This document shows, one piece after another, positions 45,010-54,532 of a DNA stretch of 64,000 nt. A program made the translations under genes and the position numbers. The notes under the pieces are model-generated. The model was given only the letters and a program-made list of their open reading frames with translations. It was not told the DNA's origin and searched no databases. Within the stretch, counting starts at the first letter, position 1, and every line of letters starts with the position of its first letter. This DNA is from Peromyscus leucopus. Lineage: Eukaryota; Chordata; Mammalia; Rodentia; Cricetidae. The stretch spans positions 112,713,740 through 112,777,739 of the forward strand of contig NC_051064.1 in assembly GCF_004664715.2 (NCBI RefSeq), in the 5' to 3' direction.

Positions 45010-45225
45010 TTAAAGATTTATTTTACTTTATGTATGTGAGTCTTTTGCCTGATTATATGTGCACCACATGCATGTTTGGTGCCCTTGGAGGTCAGAAGAG
45101 GGGATCAGATCCCCTGGAACTGGAGTTACAGGTGGTTATGGGCCACCATGTGGGTGCTGGAAACCAAACCTAGGTCCTCTGCAAGAGCAGCCAGTGCTCT
45201 TAGCCACTCAGCCATCTCTCATCCA
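45010..45225 (-). mobile_element. B3 SINE
   Basis: 'gcccttggaggtcagaagag', 'ggaactggagttacaggtgg', 'agccactcagccatctctc'. Confidence 0.9.
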
Positions 45226-45690
45226 CTACTAGGGGTTCTAAGATGTGCTCTGACTTCTGAGAAACCAACTGGCAGGCAATTTACAGCCTTTGATTCTAAT
45301 TTTTGGGAAAAGAAAAGTTTAAAATGAAACGTATACTATGACAATCATGTCTTTAAAACATTGTTCATTCTTTGCTGGTTTAAATTTTACTTTAAAATTA
45401 ATGCAAAAACCAAGCACTTACAGATTCAGATAACTTTGGAATGATACTGAAAACATCTTTTGATTTAAAACAAGCATATGTTTCATGACAGTAACAAAAG
45501 GGAGCTGAGATTCAGTACCTGCATAGATTGTCAATCAAACACCCACTGTTTAAGTAAACAGTAGTGAATTTTATAAACCCTATTGTGACATCTCAGGGAA
45601 ATGTTTTATAATGGTTAGATGAAAATGGTTGTTTTCCAAGTTTTAACTGTGATAAATGAAGTTTAAAACATGCATGAGGTGCTTTGTCAG
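45226..45690. other. unique DNA, no feature seen
   Basis: AT-rich, no recognised motif. Confidence 0.45.
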
Positions 45691-46109
45691 TATCCATGGG
45701 AGGCCTGCCCTCTTCTGAATAGAAACGGAGGAGGAGTGGATGGGGAGGCATAGGGAAGGCGGGAGGAGGACTGGGAGGAGAGGAGGGATGTGAAACTGCG
45801 GTCAGAATGTAAAATAAATAAATAAATAGCTAGCTAGTGCTGTGGGATGTTCTGTATGTCCTGTGGGAGCCCTTCTTGGGTTCCTTGTGGCGTTACCCAG
45901 CAGGTCCGTATAGAGGATGATTAGGACCATGGGCCTGAGTGCAGGTGTTTGAGATGGTCTGCACTTGGCTGTGCTGGGGGATGGTCTGTATGTCAAGTTG
46001 TTCTGATTGGTTAATAAATAAAACCTGATCGGCCGTGGCTAGGCAGGAAAGATAGGCGGGACTAATAAAAGGACGGAAAGGCAGAAAGAGAGCTGCTGCA
46101 GCCGCCGCA

Positions 46110-46208
46110 ATGACCAGAGACGCTGCAGCCGCCACCATGACCAGAGATACTGCAGCCGCCGCCATGACCAGAGACACTGCAGCCGCCGCCATGACCAGCA
46201 GCCTGTGA
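46110..46208 (+). other. leader mini-ORF in provirus 1 5' LTR (33 codons)
   Basis: An ATG 40 bp after a TATA-like AATAAAAGG (46064-46072) opens a 33-codon frame built of 27 bp (9-codon) tandem units, each with a Kozak-like gccgccaccatgac or close variant. It stops at TGA 46206-46208. The same frame is 24 codons in the 3' LTR and 15 in both LTRs of provirus 2. Translation is unproven. Confidence 0.45.
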
Positions 46209-46450
46209 AGACGCTGATAAGCCACCAGCCACGTGGCGAGGTATAGATTGAAGGCTACAGTTTAAAGCAATAAGTTTGCAATAAGACAGATTCAGATGGA
46301 ACAAGACTTTAAATGCTTTACAATGTGTGTAAAAATGTACATAGGCTTGGAAGAGAGAGGAAAAGGAACATAGACAGTTATATAAAGAAATAGAAAGTTT
46401 AAAAAAATAAAGAGAAAGTAAAAGTAATATAAAAAATAAGTCATGTAAAG

Positions 46451-46729
46451 ATGGATATCACACAGAGAGTTTGGATTATATTGTCTTTGGGATTTTTAAC
46501 TGCAGAAAAACATTTGATCGTAAAAGATGTTGAGTTAAACCAATATGTATATATTAAAGATACTTTGACTTTAAAATTTGGATATAAGGATGTGTTACTT
46601 TGGAAAGGAGATTCTGCTTTTGTCTCTACAGAAAGTCAGAGGCTATGGATTTGTTCCAGATTAAGATACATCAGGTTTGACCAGCCAAGACCACCTGAAA
46701 GGTCTCCGATGACACCATGGCCCAGATGA
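46451..46729 (+). pseudogene. ERV pol remnant: integrase C-terminal domain
   Basis: A 92-codon frame in the sense direction of the provirus. Residues about 35-75 show the pattern of the betaretroviral integrase C-terminal SH3-like domain (KD.LT..., LLWKGDSAFVST, then LW.CSRLR). The catalytic DDE core and the zinc domain are absent, so it is not functional as an integrase. The mirror copy in provirus 2 (49679-49957) differs at one residue by eye. It lies upstream of the polypurine tract, where pol ends and env would follow; env is missing. Confidence 0.7.
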
Positions 46730-46951
46730 TCCAACATCCAGAATCGTTTCAAGGCAACTGGCTCAGACGATACAGCCTCACGGACTACTCCATGATCCTT
46801 AAATATTCTTTGTATTCCCATAAGATACAGCGCCCCCCTCCAGCAGGAAGTAGTTAAGAGAAGCTACACCCAAATTCCCAAATATACCAAGCTGGCTTTA
46901 AAGATGTGTAAAAGTTAAAACCTTCCTTTTTAAAAAAAAGAAAAGGGGAAG

Positions 46952-47524
46952 TGCTGTGGGATGTTCTGTATGTCCTGTGGGAGCCCTTCTTGGGTTCCTT
47001 GTGGCGTTACCCAGCAGGTCCGTATAGAGGATGATTAGGACCATGGGCCTGAGTGCAGGTGTTTGAGATGGTCTGCACTTGGCTGTGCTGGGGGATGGTC
47101 TGTATGTCAAGTTGTTCTGATTGGTTAATAAATAAAACCTGATCGGCCGTGGCTAGGCAGGAAAGATAGGCGGGACTAGCAGAGAGGAGAAATAAAAGAC
47201 AAAGGCAGAAAGAGAGCTGCTGCAGCCGCCGCAATGACCAGAGATGCTGCAGCCGCCGCCATGACCAGAGACACTGCAGCCGCCGCCATGACCAGCAGCC
47301 TGTGAAGACGCTGATAAGCCACCAGCCACGTGGCGAGGTATAGATTTGTAGAAATGGATTAATTTAAGATAAAGGAACAGTTAGCAAGAAGCCTGCCACG
47401 GCCATACAGTTTGAAAGCAAAATAAGTCTCTGTGTTTACTTGGTTGGGTCTGAGCGGCTGTGGGACTGGCGGGTGGCAGAGATTTGTCCTGACTGTGGGA
47501 AAGGCAGAAAAAACTCAAGCTACA
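46952..47524 (+). mobile_element. provirus 1, 3' LTR (573 bp)
   Basis: TGCTGTGGGA...AAGCTACA. Exactly 27 bp longer than the provirus 2 LTRs, the size of one repeat unit. Includes an ATTGG (inverted CCAAT) box, a TATA-like 'aaataaaag' and the mini-ORF 47234-47305. Confidence 0.93.
47234..47305 (+). other. leader mini-ORF in provirus 1 3' LTR (24 codons)
   Basis: Same start context and same TGA as 46110-46208 but one 9-codon unit shorter. Confidence 0.45.
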
Positions 47525-47614
47525 AGCTAGCTAGATAGATAGATAAATAAATAAATAAAATAAAACCACGAATTTTTATGCAGGCATTTCTATATTTTTG
47601 AATTTCAATGCTGC

Positions 47615-47962
47615 TGTGGTGGTTTGAATGAATATGGCCTCCATAGAACCATGGGAAGTAGCACTAGTAGGAGGTGTGGCCTTGTTGGAGGAAGTATGTC
47701 ACTGGAGTTGGGCTTTGAGGTCTCGGATGCTCAAGCCAGGTCCAGTGTGTCTCTCTTTTCCTGCTGCCTGTGGATCCAGATGTAGAACTCTCAGCTACCT
47801 CTCCAGCACCATGTCTGCCTACATAATGTCATGTTTCCCACCATGACAATAATGGACTGAACTTCTGAACTATAAGCCAGGCTCAATTAAATGTTTTCCT
47901 TTATAAGCATTGCCATGGTCATGGTGTCTCTTCACAGCAATAGAAACCCTAACTAAGACAAA
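47615..47962 (+). mobile_element. ORR1 (MaLR) LTR
   Basis: TGTGGTGGTTTGAATGAATA start, 'ggaggtgtggccttgttgga', 'aattaaatgttttcctttat', ending 'accctaactaagaca'. Essentially complete. Confidence 0.88.
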
Positions 47963-48252
47963 TGCCATCATGTTCTTGTTGGCTGATCAAATGAATAATC
48001 ATTGCTGGCTTAAAATGCTTGCACATTTTACTGCTTTCATGGCTACCCTTGAGGACAGAGCTTAGATCTGGCCTTATCTTATACAGAATTATTTATTCAT
48101 CATTTAAATCGGTTGGCTGCTAAAATGGTTTCTGGGGCTATGAATAATTTTCTATATTTGAATGTATTCCTGTAACTGACAAAGTAAATGAAGCTCCCTC
48201 TTTTCAGTATTGAAAGCAGGAGTCTTGAAGTTGTGCTTTTTGAGCCTATGAA

Positions 48253-48253
<1 letters not shown>
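47963..48253. other. unique DNA, no feature seen
   Basis: No repeat recognised. Confidence 0.45.

Positions 48254-48294
<41 letters not shown>
48254..48294. repeat. (CA)20 microsatellite
   Basis: Pure CA run between the two proviruses. Confidence 0.97.
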
Positions 48295-48296
<2 letters not shown>

Positions 48297-48774
48297 CTAC
48301 CTTATAGTTTATCAATGTCACCTAGGTTACCAAAAGAACACAAAGAAGTGCTTAATTGTGTCTGGGATGTCCTGGAAAATTTTTCTGGATGCAGTAATGA
48401 ATGAAATAAGATGTAAAATTTTGTAGAAATTTCTAAGGAAAGTTGAGGGTAAGGTGTTCCATGTATGTGGAATACTATAAAGAACAGCAAGTGTTTTTGT
48501 GCTATTCTTAGAATGAAGAAGAGCCCTGAAAAGACAAGGTCCCATCAAGAAGTGTCTTCAATGAAGTCCTATACTTTACAGTTTTATTCTGAATAGGAGC
48601 CATTTTCTAACTGTTAGTTACATTACCACTTTCTGTTGAGAAAAATAGAGCAAAATGCATTAACTTTTCACCTCCACAAACTGAAGCAGGTGAGCACCCC
48701 TGCAGCTACCAGATTTAGATCCAGATGATTTGGGGGCATTCTGGATTCTCTTGGCTCTTTCTTTCTTTTCTTTT
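48295..48774. other. unique DNA, no feature seen
   Basis: No gene or repeat recognised. Confidence 0.45.
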
Positions 48775-49135
48775 TAAATATTTATTTATTTATTTGTTTG
48801 TTTGTTTTATGTGTATTCCTGTGTCTGGAAAGCTGCATGTGTACCACGTGTGTGTTGGTACCCATGGAGGCATCAGGTCCTCTGGGATTGATGTCACAGG
48901 TGATGTAAGCCACCTGATGTAGCTTGAGTTTTCCTGCCTTGCCCACATTCAGGACAAATCTCTGTCACCCGCCAGTCCCACAGCTGCTCAGACCCAACCA
49001 AGTAAACACAGAGACTTATATTGCTTATAAACTGTATGGCCGTGGCAGGCTTCTTGCTAACTCTTCTTATAGCTTAAATTAATTCATTTCCATAAGTCTA
49101 TACCTTGCCACGTGGCTGGTGGCTTGCTGGCGTCT

Positions 49136-49180
49136 TCACATGCTGCTGGTCATTGCGGCGGCTGCAGCCTCTCTGGTCAT
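49136..49180 (-). other. leader mini-ORF in provirus 2 3' LTR (15 codons)
   Basis: Shortest form of the repeat-containing frame; the same frame and stop as in provirus 1 with two units fewer than the longest. An identical-length copy is at 50968-51012 in the other LTR. Confidence 0.4.
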
Positions 49181-49678
49181 GGAAGCAGCTGCAGCGTCTC
49201 CTTCTGCCTTTCTGTCCTTTTATTTCTCCTCTCTGTTAGTCCCGCCTATCTTTCCTGCCTAGCCACGGCCGATCAGGTTTTATTTATTGACCAATCAGAA
49301 CAACTTGACATATAGACCATCCCCCAGCACAGCCAAGTGCAGACCATCTCAAACACCTGCACTCAGGCCCATGGTCCTAATCATCCTCTATACGGACCTG
49401 CTGGGTAATGCCACAAAGAACCCAAGAAGGGCTCCCACAGGACATACAGAACATCCCACGGCACTTCCCCTTTTCTTTTTTTTTTAAAAAGGAAGGTTTT
49501 AACTTTTACACATCTCCAAAGCCAGCTTGGTATATTTGGGAATTTGGGTGTAGCTTCTCTTAACTACTTCCTGCTGGAGGGGGGCGCTGTATCTTATGGG
49601 GACATTTTAAGATCATGGAGTAGTCCGTGAGGCTGTATCGTCTGAGCCAGTTGCCTTGAAACGATTCTGGATGTTGGA

Positions 49679-49957
49679 TCATCTGGGCCATGGTGTCATC
49701 GGAGACCTTTCAGGGGGTCTTGGCTGGTCAAACCTGATGTATCTTAATCTGGAACAAATCCATAGCCTCTGGCTTTCTGTAGAGACAAAAGCAGAGTCTC
49801 CTTTCCAAAGTAACACATCCTTATATCCAAATTTTAAAGTCAAAATATCTTTAATATATACATATTGGTTTAACTCAACATCTTTTACGATCAAATGTTT
49901 TTCTGCAGTTAAAAATCCCAAAGACAATATAATCCAAACTCTCTGTGTAATATCCAT
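49679..49957 (-). pseudogene. ERV pol remnant: integrase C-terminal domain
   Basis: 92-codon frame in provirus 2, counterpart of 46451-46729 with one residue change. Retained openness in two copies reflects recent common origin; there is no evidence of selection. Confidence 0.7.
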
Positions 49958-50729
49958 CTTTACATGGCTTATTTTTTATATTACTTTTACTTTCTCTTTA
50001 AAGACTTTATTTTTTTAAACTTTCTATTTCTTTATATAACTGTCTATATTCCTTTTCCTCTCTCTTCCAAGCCTATGTACATTTTTACACACATTGTAAA
50101 GCATTTAAAGTCTTGTTCCATCTGAATCTGTCTTATTGCAAACTTATTGCTTTAAACTGTAGCCTTCTAAGCCTGAAACAGCTCTGTGGCTGCTGGCTCC
50201 ACCCCCTTCAGCTTCCCAACATGGCGGTGGTACGTTTTCCACCAGCTCTGGGAGCCATCAAGTCTCAGAAATAGTGGGTCTACACTTTTATCCAAGCAGC
50301 GTGTAGCCCAGAAACTTCTTTTTTTGTTTTGTACTAGTAAAGGCTAAATCCACCATGCAGCTTAATGTGCCACTTGCAGAGGCCTCATTCCCGCCATACT
50401 GCAGGTCAAGCACACATGCCAGGAACCCGCCAGTAACTCAAACCGGCGGCTGCCGCTCATTTGAGAGAGAGAATTAGGAACTGTGGGGCGTTTACCGACG
50501 TCACCGTTCCTGGAGAACTTACCGACGTCACCGCTCCGTGTGTTGAGTTCTGAATCCTCTTTACCACCACGCGAGGATTCTTCTCAGATCACACTTTATT
50601 GGAGCGCCTCTTGGTTAAGGGACTTTGTCTTTAGTATTTTTTTTTTCATAACACCGGCCTTTATCCCTGTTCATTTGTCCTTTTTCTTTAGTCCCTCTTT
50701 TTTTTTTTCTTCTTCCCTTTTTTTCTTTA

Positions 50730-50747
50730 GCCCCACGTTGGGCGCCA
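50730..50747 (-). other. retroviral primer binding site, tRNA-Lys1,2 type
   Basis: On the minus strand TGGCGCCCAACGTGGGGC, two bases after the LTR end, a full 18-base match to the complement of the lysine tRNA-1,2 3' end, as used by HERV-K HML-2-like class II retroviruses. Confidence 0.92.
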
Positions 50748-50967
50748 TTTGTAGCCTGAGTTTTCCTGCCTTGCCCACATTCAGGATAAATCTCTGTCAC
50801 CCGCCAGTCCCACAGCCGCTCAAACCCAACCAAGTAAACACAGAGACTTATATTGCTTATAAACTGTATGGCCGTGGCAGGCTTCTTGCTAACTCTTCTT
50901 ATAGCTTAAATTAATTCATTTCCATAAGTCTATACCTTGCCACGTGGCTGGTGGCTTGCTGGCGTCT

Positions 50968-51012
50968 TCACATGCTGCTGGTCATTGCGGCAGCTGCAGC
51001 CTCTCTGGTCAT
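50968..51012 (-). other. leader mini-ORF in provirus 2 5' LTR (15 codons)
   Basis: Same 15-codon frame as in the 3' LTR; this is the copy that would lie in the transcript leader. Confidence 0.4.
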
Positions 51013-51378
51013 GGAAGCAGCTGCAGCGTCTCCTTCTGCCTTTCTGTCCTTTTATTTCTCCTCTCTGTTAGTCCCGCCTATCTTTCCTGCCTAGCCACGG
51101 CCGATCAGGTTTTATTTATTGACCAATCAGAACAACTTGACATACAGACCATCCCCCAGCACAGTCAAGTGCAGACCATCTCAAACACCTGCACTCAGGC
51201 CCATGGTCCTAATCATCCTCTATACGGACCTGCTGGGTAACGCCACAAAGAACCCAAGAAGGGCTCCCACAGGACATACAGAACATCCCACAGCAACCTG
51301 ATGTGAGTTCTGGGAACGGAACCCAGGTCCGTTGGCACAGCAGTACATGCTCTTAACTGCTGGACTATTTCTCCACTC

Positions 51379-51860
51379 TTCATGCCCTTTTCTTATCCAT
51401 AGCCACTCCTCACCCAGACAACCACTATTCTAACTTTAGATTGCGATGGGTTAGTTTTGCCTAGTCATGTATTCTTTTCTTTTGGACTTAAAACTAAAAA
51501 GTTCTTAGGCTGGTGAAGTGGATGAGCAAGTCAAGGCACCTGCTGCCAAGCCTGAGGGACCTGGGTTTCATCCCTTGGATCTAGATGGTGAAATGAGAGA
51601 GCCAACTATTACAAGTTACCCTCTGACCTCCACACAAAGACCATGGCACACCTGTGTGTGTATATATATACGCACATAAATAATGAAATAAACATTTGTT
51701 TCTGTATTCAACAAGGATTCATGAGATCCATCCATATTATGCATGCACTGTACCACTGGCACTTGCTCCTGTTGTCTGGGAGCTGTGCTTGTGACTTTAC
51801 TACAGTTTTTGTCCACCTTCTGCCTGGTATTCTTAGTCCTTCTCCATCAGTAGTTCTCAT
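51379..51860 (-). mobile_element. ancient L1 fragment, split by an RSINE
   Basis: 'cactcctcacccagacaacc' and 'ggattcatgagatccatcc' fit reversed old L1 text on either side of the SINE at 51508-51695. Confidence 0.4.
51508..51695 (+). mobile_element. RSINE1/B4-type SINE
   Basis: 'aggctggtgaagtggatgag', 'ctgctgccaagcctgaggga', 'taccctctgacctccacac', (GT/TA) tail. Confidence 0.75.
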
Positions 51861-51861
51861 A

Positions 51862-52513
51862 GTTTTATTTCTTGCTGCTGTGATTAAAATACCCTGACAA
51901 AAGCAACTTCAGAGAGAAGGCATTTCTTTTTTTAGCTCATCAATTCTAGGCTACAGTCCATCACTGCAGGGAAGTCAAGGCAACCCGAACTTGAAGCAGC
52001 TATTTGTATTACAGCCACAGTCGAGAGCACAGAGAAACAAATGCATATGTACCTACCAGCGCTCAGCTTTGCAGTCTCCATTCTTATACAATCCAGGATG
52101 CTTAGGCTCAGGGTGTCACCCACAGTGGACAGGTCCTCCCATATCAATTAATGTAATCAAGATAATCCTCCACAGGCATGTCCACAGACCAACCTAATAT
52201 AAATAATCTTTCTTTGAGACTCCCTTACCAGGTGATCCTAAACCAGTGACTCTCAGCCTGTGGGTCGTGACCCCTTTGGGGGATTAGAGTGAACCTTTCA
52301 CAGGGTTCATCAAAGACCATAGGAAAATACAGATATTTACATTACAATTCATAACAGTAGCAAAGTTATAGTTATGAAGTAACAACGGAAATAATTTTAT
52401 GATTTGGGGTCACCACAACATAAAGAACTGTATTAAAGGGTCACACATTAGGAAAGTTGAGAACCACTGTCCTAGACCATGTCAAGCTGACAATGAAAAT
52501 CAGCTATCACAGT
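51862..52513 (-). mobile_element. MaLR LTR (MT-type) split by URR1
   Basis: 'gctgctgtgattaaaatacc', 'ctacagtccatcactgcagg', 'gtgtcacccacagtggacag', then, after the DNA transposon, 'agaccatgtcaagctgacaa'. Reversed. Confidence 0.75.
52244..52469. mobile_element. URR1-type hAT DNA transposon (non-autonomous)
   Basis: 226 bp with hAT-Charlie style termini CAGTGACTCTCA...TTGAGAACCACTG. The 8 bp target duplication TCCTAAAC / TCCTAGAC (52236-52243, 52470-52477) has one mismatch. 'cataacagtagcaaagttat' and 'tgaagtaacaacggaaataa' fit URR1. No transposase. Confidence 0.93.
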
Positions 52514-52671
52514 AGCTATTCTGGTATATATGAATTATTGTCTCTTGATAGTTATAAATTGTATTTCCATGATGAGAATATTGAAAATTACTGTCAGTTT
52601 GGATATCTTCTTGTAGGACGACCTGTCGACTTCTTTCAACCATATTGAAATTTTAAAATGACTTTATCAGG

Positions 52672-52808
52672 CCTGGACAGATGGCTCAGCAGTTGAGAGT
52701 ACTTGCTGCATTTACAGAGAACTGGAGCTCAGTTCCTAGCACCCATGACAAGTGGTTCACAAGTTCCTGCAGCTCCAGCAGATCCTCTTCCGGCCCCTCC
52801 TCAGGAGG
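52672..52808 (+). mobile_element. B3 SINE, 5' part
   Basis: 'acagatggctcagcagttga', 'ctcagttcctagcacccatg', 'cctcttccggcccctcctc'. Confidence 0.75.
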
Positions 52809-53024
52809 ACAAATGTTGCTTGTTGTCTTTCATATGTAAATCTCAATCTGGCTTATACATCACATTTTCTTTATTCTTTTTCATCTCAACTATTATGTAT
52901 GTATGAGTTAGGGATGAAGCTTTATCATCTCTCCTACAGAGAGTCAGCTAGTCTAGCACTTTAGAGAAATCCATGCTTCTCAATTGAAGCTATAACTATG
53001 TTGTAAATTTGGTGACTAGCAATA

Positions 53025-53345
53025 GGGGAACCTGTTTCAGAATTCTGTTCTGTATCGCTAGAGACCTATATCTCTACTACACCTAAACCGTAATATATCA
53101 ATTGCTTCCTGAACTTATGATATAAAGTCATATATCATCAAAATTGATATATTGATATACAACACATAAGAACTTTATGGAAAATCTTGAAATCTTATTG
53201 TTCATAATGATTTTAGCTGTCTTAGTAATTATGCATTTGTATGTAAATTTTAGAATCAGCCTGGCAATTTCCATAAACCCCCAAAATCTTCTAGGATTTT
53301 GAGTGACATTGTAATAGGGTAGCCAACTGGTGTTTTTGTAATATT
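53025..53345 (-). mobile_element. old L1 ORF2 fragment
   Basis: Reversed L1: 'attctgttctgtatcgctag', 'attttagctgtcttagtaat', 'tagaatcagcctggcaattt'. Confidence 0.65.
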
Positions 53346-53386
53346 GATATTTTTTTCTCTGTGAACATTTTTTTTGTTTTCCATAG

Positions 53387-54232
53387 AAATTTGTTCGTTC
53401 AAATCTATTCAGTCAGCTATGAAGAGTCTTCCTGTGTGAACTGTGCTGACAAACAGACCAAGATGGAACAAGCCCATTGCTTAACGCCTGGATTTGTTTT
53501 CCGTACACGCTATCTATCGTTCGTGGTCATCTGTTGAAACAGATTTCTTTGTACAGGTCTTAATTTTTAAACACCATCAACATTATGAATTCTGAACAAA
53601 CTGTAGTTAGTTCCTTTGTTTTAATGATAATCCTCAACTTCACCACAAAATAAAGAGCATAGGCCAAGGAAGGCGTAACCAGTCACTCATCTGGGTTGAC
53701 TGTATGACTTCTATCACTTGGGGTTTTCGGAATAGATGGGTTCAGGCCCCACTCAACTGTTAAAGAGGATTACATAATGAATATGCTACATCAAAATTAT
53801 ATAATATATTATTAATTTTAATCATCAATAGCTTGAACAGACTCATTGTTACTCAAAATTTAAAACCTGTTTCTGAGTCCACAAGGAAGTAACATGTGTA
53901 CATCACCTTGTCACCCTTTACTTGGGAGTGGGTGTCATGGACTACTGCAATGGAAACTTTTGCCTTATAAATGAGTCACAAAAAATTTAAAAGACAGCTT
54001 TAGTTGTCATTTTAAGAATAACAACGGGTGAAGATTACTGAATGTTTAAAATCATCACAATTTTGAAATTTCTGACAGTTCCTTGGGGGACACTGATTTA
54101 TTATCCCTGTATCTTGAAGAGTAACATGCCAAGAATTTGAAAATACTGAGAAACTTGCTTTTTACGCTGTGTGTCACAATTCTAAAATGTATCATTTTTG
54201 CTGAATAAATATACTTTAATACATTTTTTGAA
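53387..54232 (+). other. weak candidate terminal exon in unique DNA
   Basis: A strong-looking acceptor (pyrimidine tract then 'gttttccatag', AG at 53385-53386) leads into unique DNA. A 49-codon frame (53388-53534, stop TGA 53535-53537) contains SCVNCADKQTKMEQAHC. A 0.7 kb AT-rich tail ends near an AATAAA at 54203. The pyrimidine tract may itself be old L1. No known protein recognised; 49 open codons can occur by chance. Confidence 0.15.
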
Positions 54233-54330
54233 GAACATCATATGCTTTAATTAAATATACATTGTAGTACTGATGCTGGCAGTGTAGAAGTCACTCCTGT
54301 TGAAAATTATATGTACACACATATATATTT

Positions 54331-54532
54331 ATGTTTAAAAGATTTATTTATTTTTATTTTATGTGTGTAAGTGTTTGGCCTGCATGTGTGTATGTGTACC
54401 ATGTGTTTGCTTGGTGCCCAAGGAGGCTGACAGAGGACCTCAGAGCCACAGTGAGCCACTGTGTTGGTGTTGGGAACCAAACCTGGGTCCTCTGCAAGAG
54501 TAGTAAGTACTCTTAACTATCTCTCCAGCTCT
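54331..54532 (-). mobile_element. B3 SINE
   Basis: 'ttaaaagatttatttatttt', 'gtttgcttggtgcccaagga', 'gggaaccaaacctgggtcct', 'taactatctctccagct'. Contains a deletion. Confidence 0.85.

Larger units (their letters stand above)
45838..47524 (+). mobile_element. provirus 1: short class II ERV with two LTRs
   Basis: 5' LTR (45838 to about 46249, truncated), internal region (46250-46951), 3' LTR (46952-47524, 573 bp). Perfect 6 bp target duplication AGCTAG at 45832-45837 and 47525-47530. A polypurine tract (46932-46951) precedes the 3' LTR. A deletion joins the 5' LTR at 'ggtatagatt' directly to internal 'gaaggctacag', removing the rest of the LTR and the primer binding site, so it could not have arisen by its own reverse transcription in this form. 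The only coding trace is an integrase C-terminal fragment. No gag, protease, RT or env. Confidence 0.95.
45691..47565 (+). mobile_element. L1 (Lx-type) 3' end, split by provirus 1
   Basis: 'gaaggcgggaggaggactgg' and 'gtgaaactgcggtcagaatg', then 'taaaataaataaataaat' is the L1 end and tail. Provirus 1 sits in the tail, whose remaining GATA/AATA units are at 47525-47565. Confidence 0.75.
48918..51295 (-). mobile_element. provirus 2: short class II ERV, complete LTR pair
   Basis: Two 546 bp LTRs (48918-49463 and 50750-51295) flank 1286 bp. Target duplication ACCTGA at 48912-48917 and 51296-51301. Minus-strand order: 5' LTR, two bases, primer binding site TGGCGCCCAACGTGGGGC (50730-50747, matching the lysine tRNA-1,2 3' end), an untranslated leader, integrase C-terminal remnant, polypurine tract (49464-49483), 3' LTR. 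About nine LTR differences by eye (near 1.6%), so a fairly recent insertion. No gag, protease, RT or env: non-autonomous, dependent on a helper for mobility. Confidence 0.96.
48775..51378 (-). mobile_element. B3 SINE split by provirus 2
   Basis: The B3 reads 'tttatttatttatttgtttg' to 'gtaagccacctga' at 48775-48917 and resumes 'acctgatgtgagttctggga' to 'tggactatttctccac' at 51296-51378. The two halves join perfectly once the provirus and one copy of ACCTGA are removed. Confidence 0.92.

Noticed and set aside
45893..46225. 110-codon minus-strand frame with Ala/Val repeats
   Set aside because: Antisense shadow of the 27 bp LTR repeat; the sense mini-ORF is the version in transcript orientation.
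46230..46270. Spliced retrocopy as the origin of the provirus 1 LTR-internal joint
   Set aside because: The removed segment does not begin with GT and end with AG when compared with the 3' LTR and provirus 2.
45838..47524. Functional retroviral genes in provirus 1
   Set aside because: No gag, protease, RT, RNase H, integrase core or env motif is present; only the integrase C-terminal remnant.
50483..50914. 143-codon plus-strand frame
   Set aside because: Antisense to the provirus 2 leader and LTR; T-rich, no motif.
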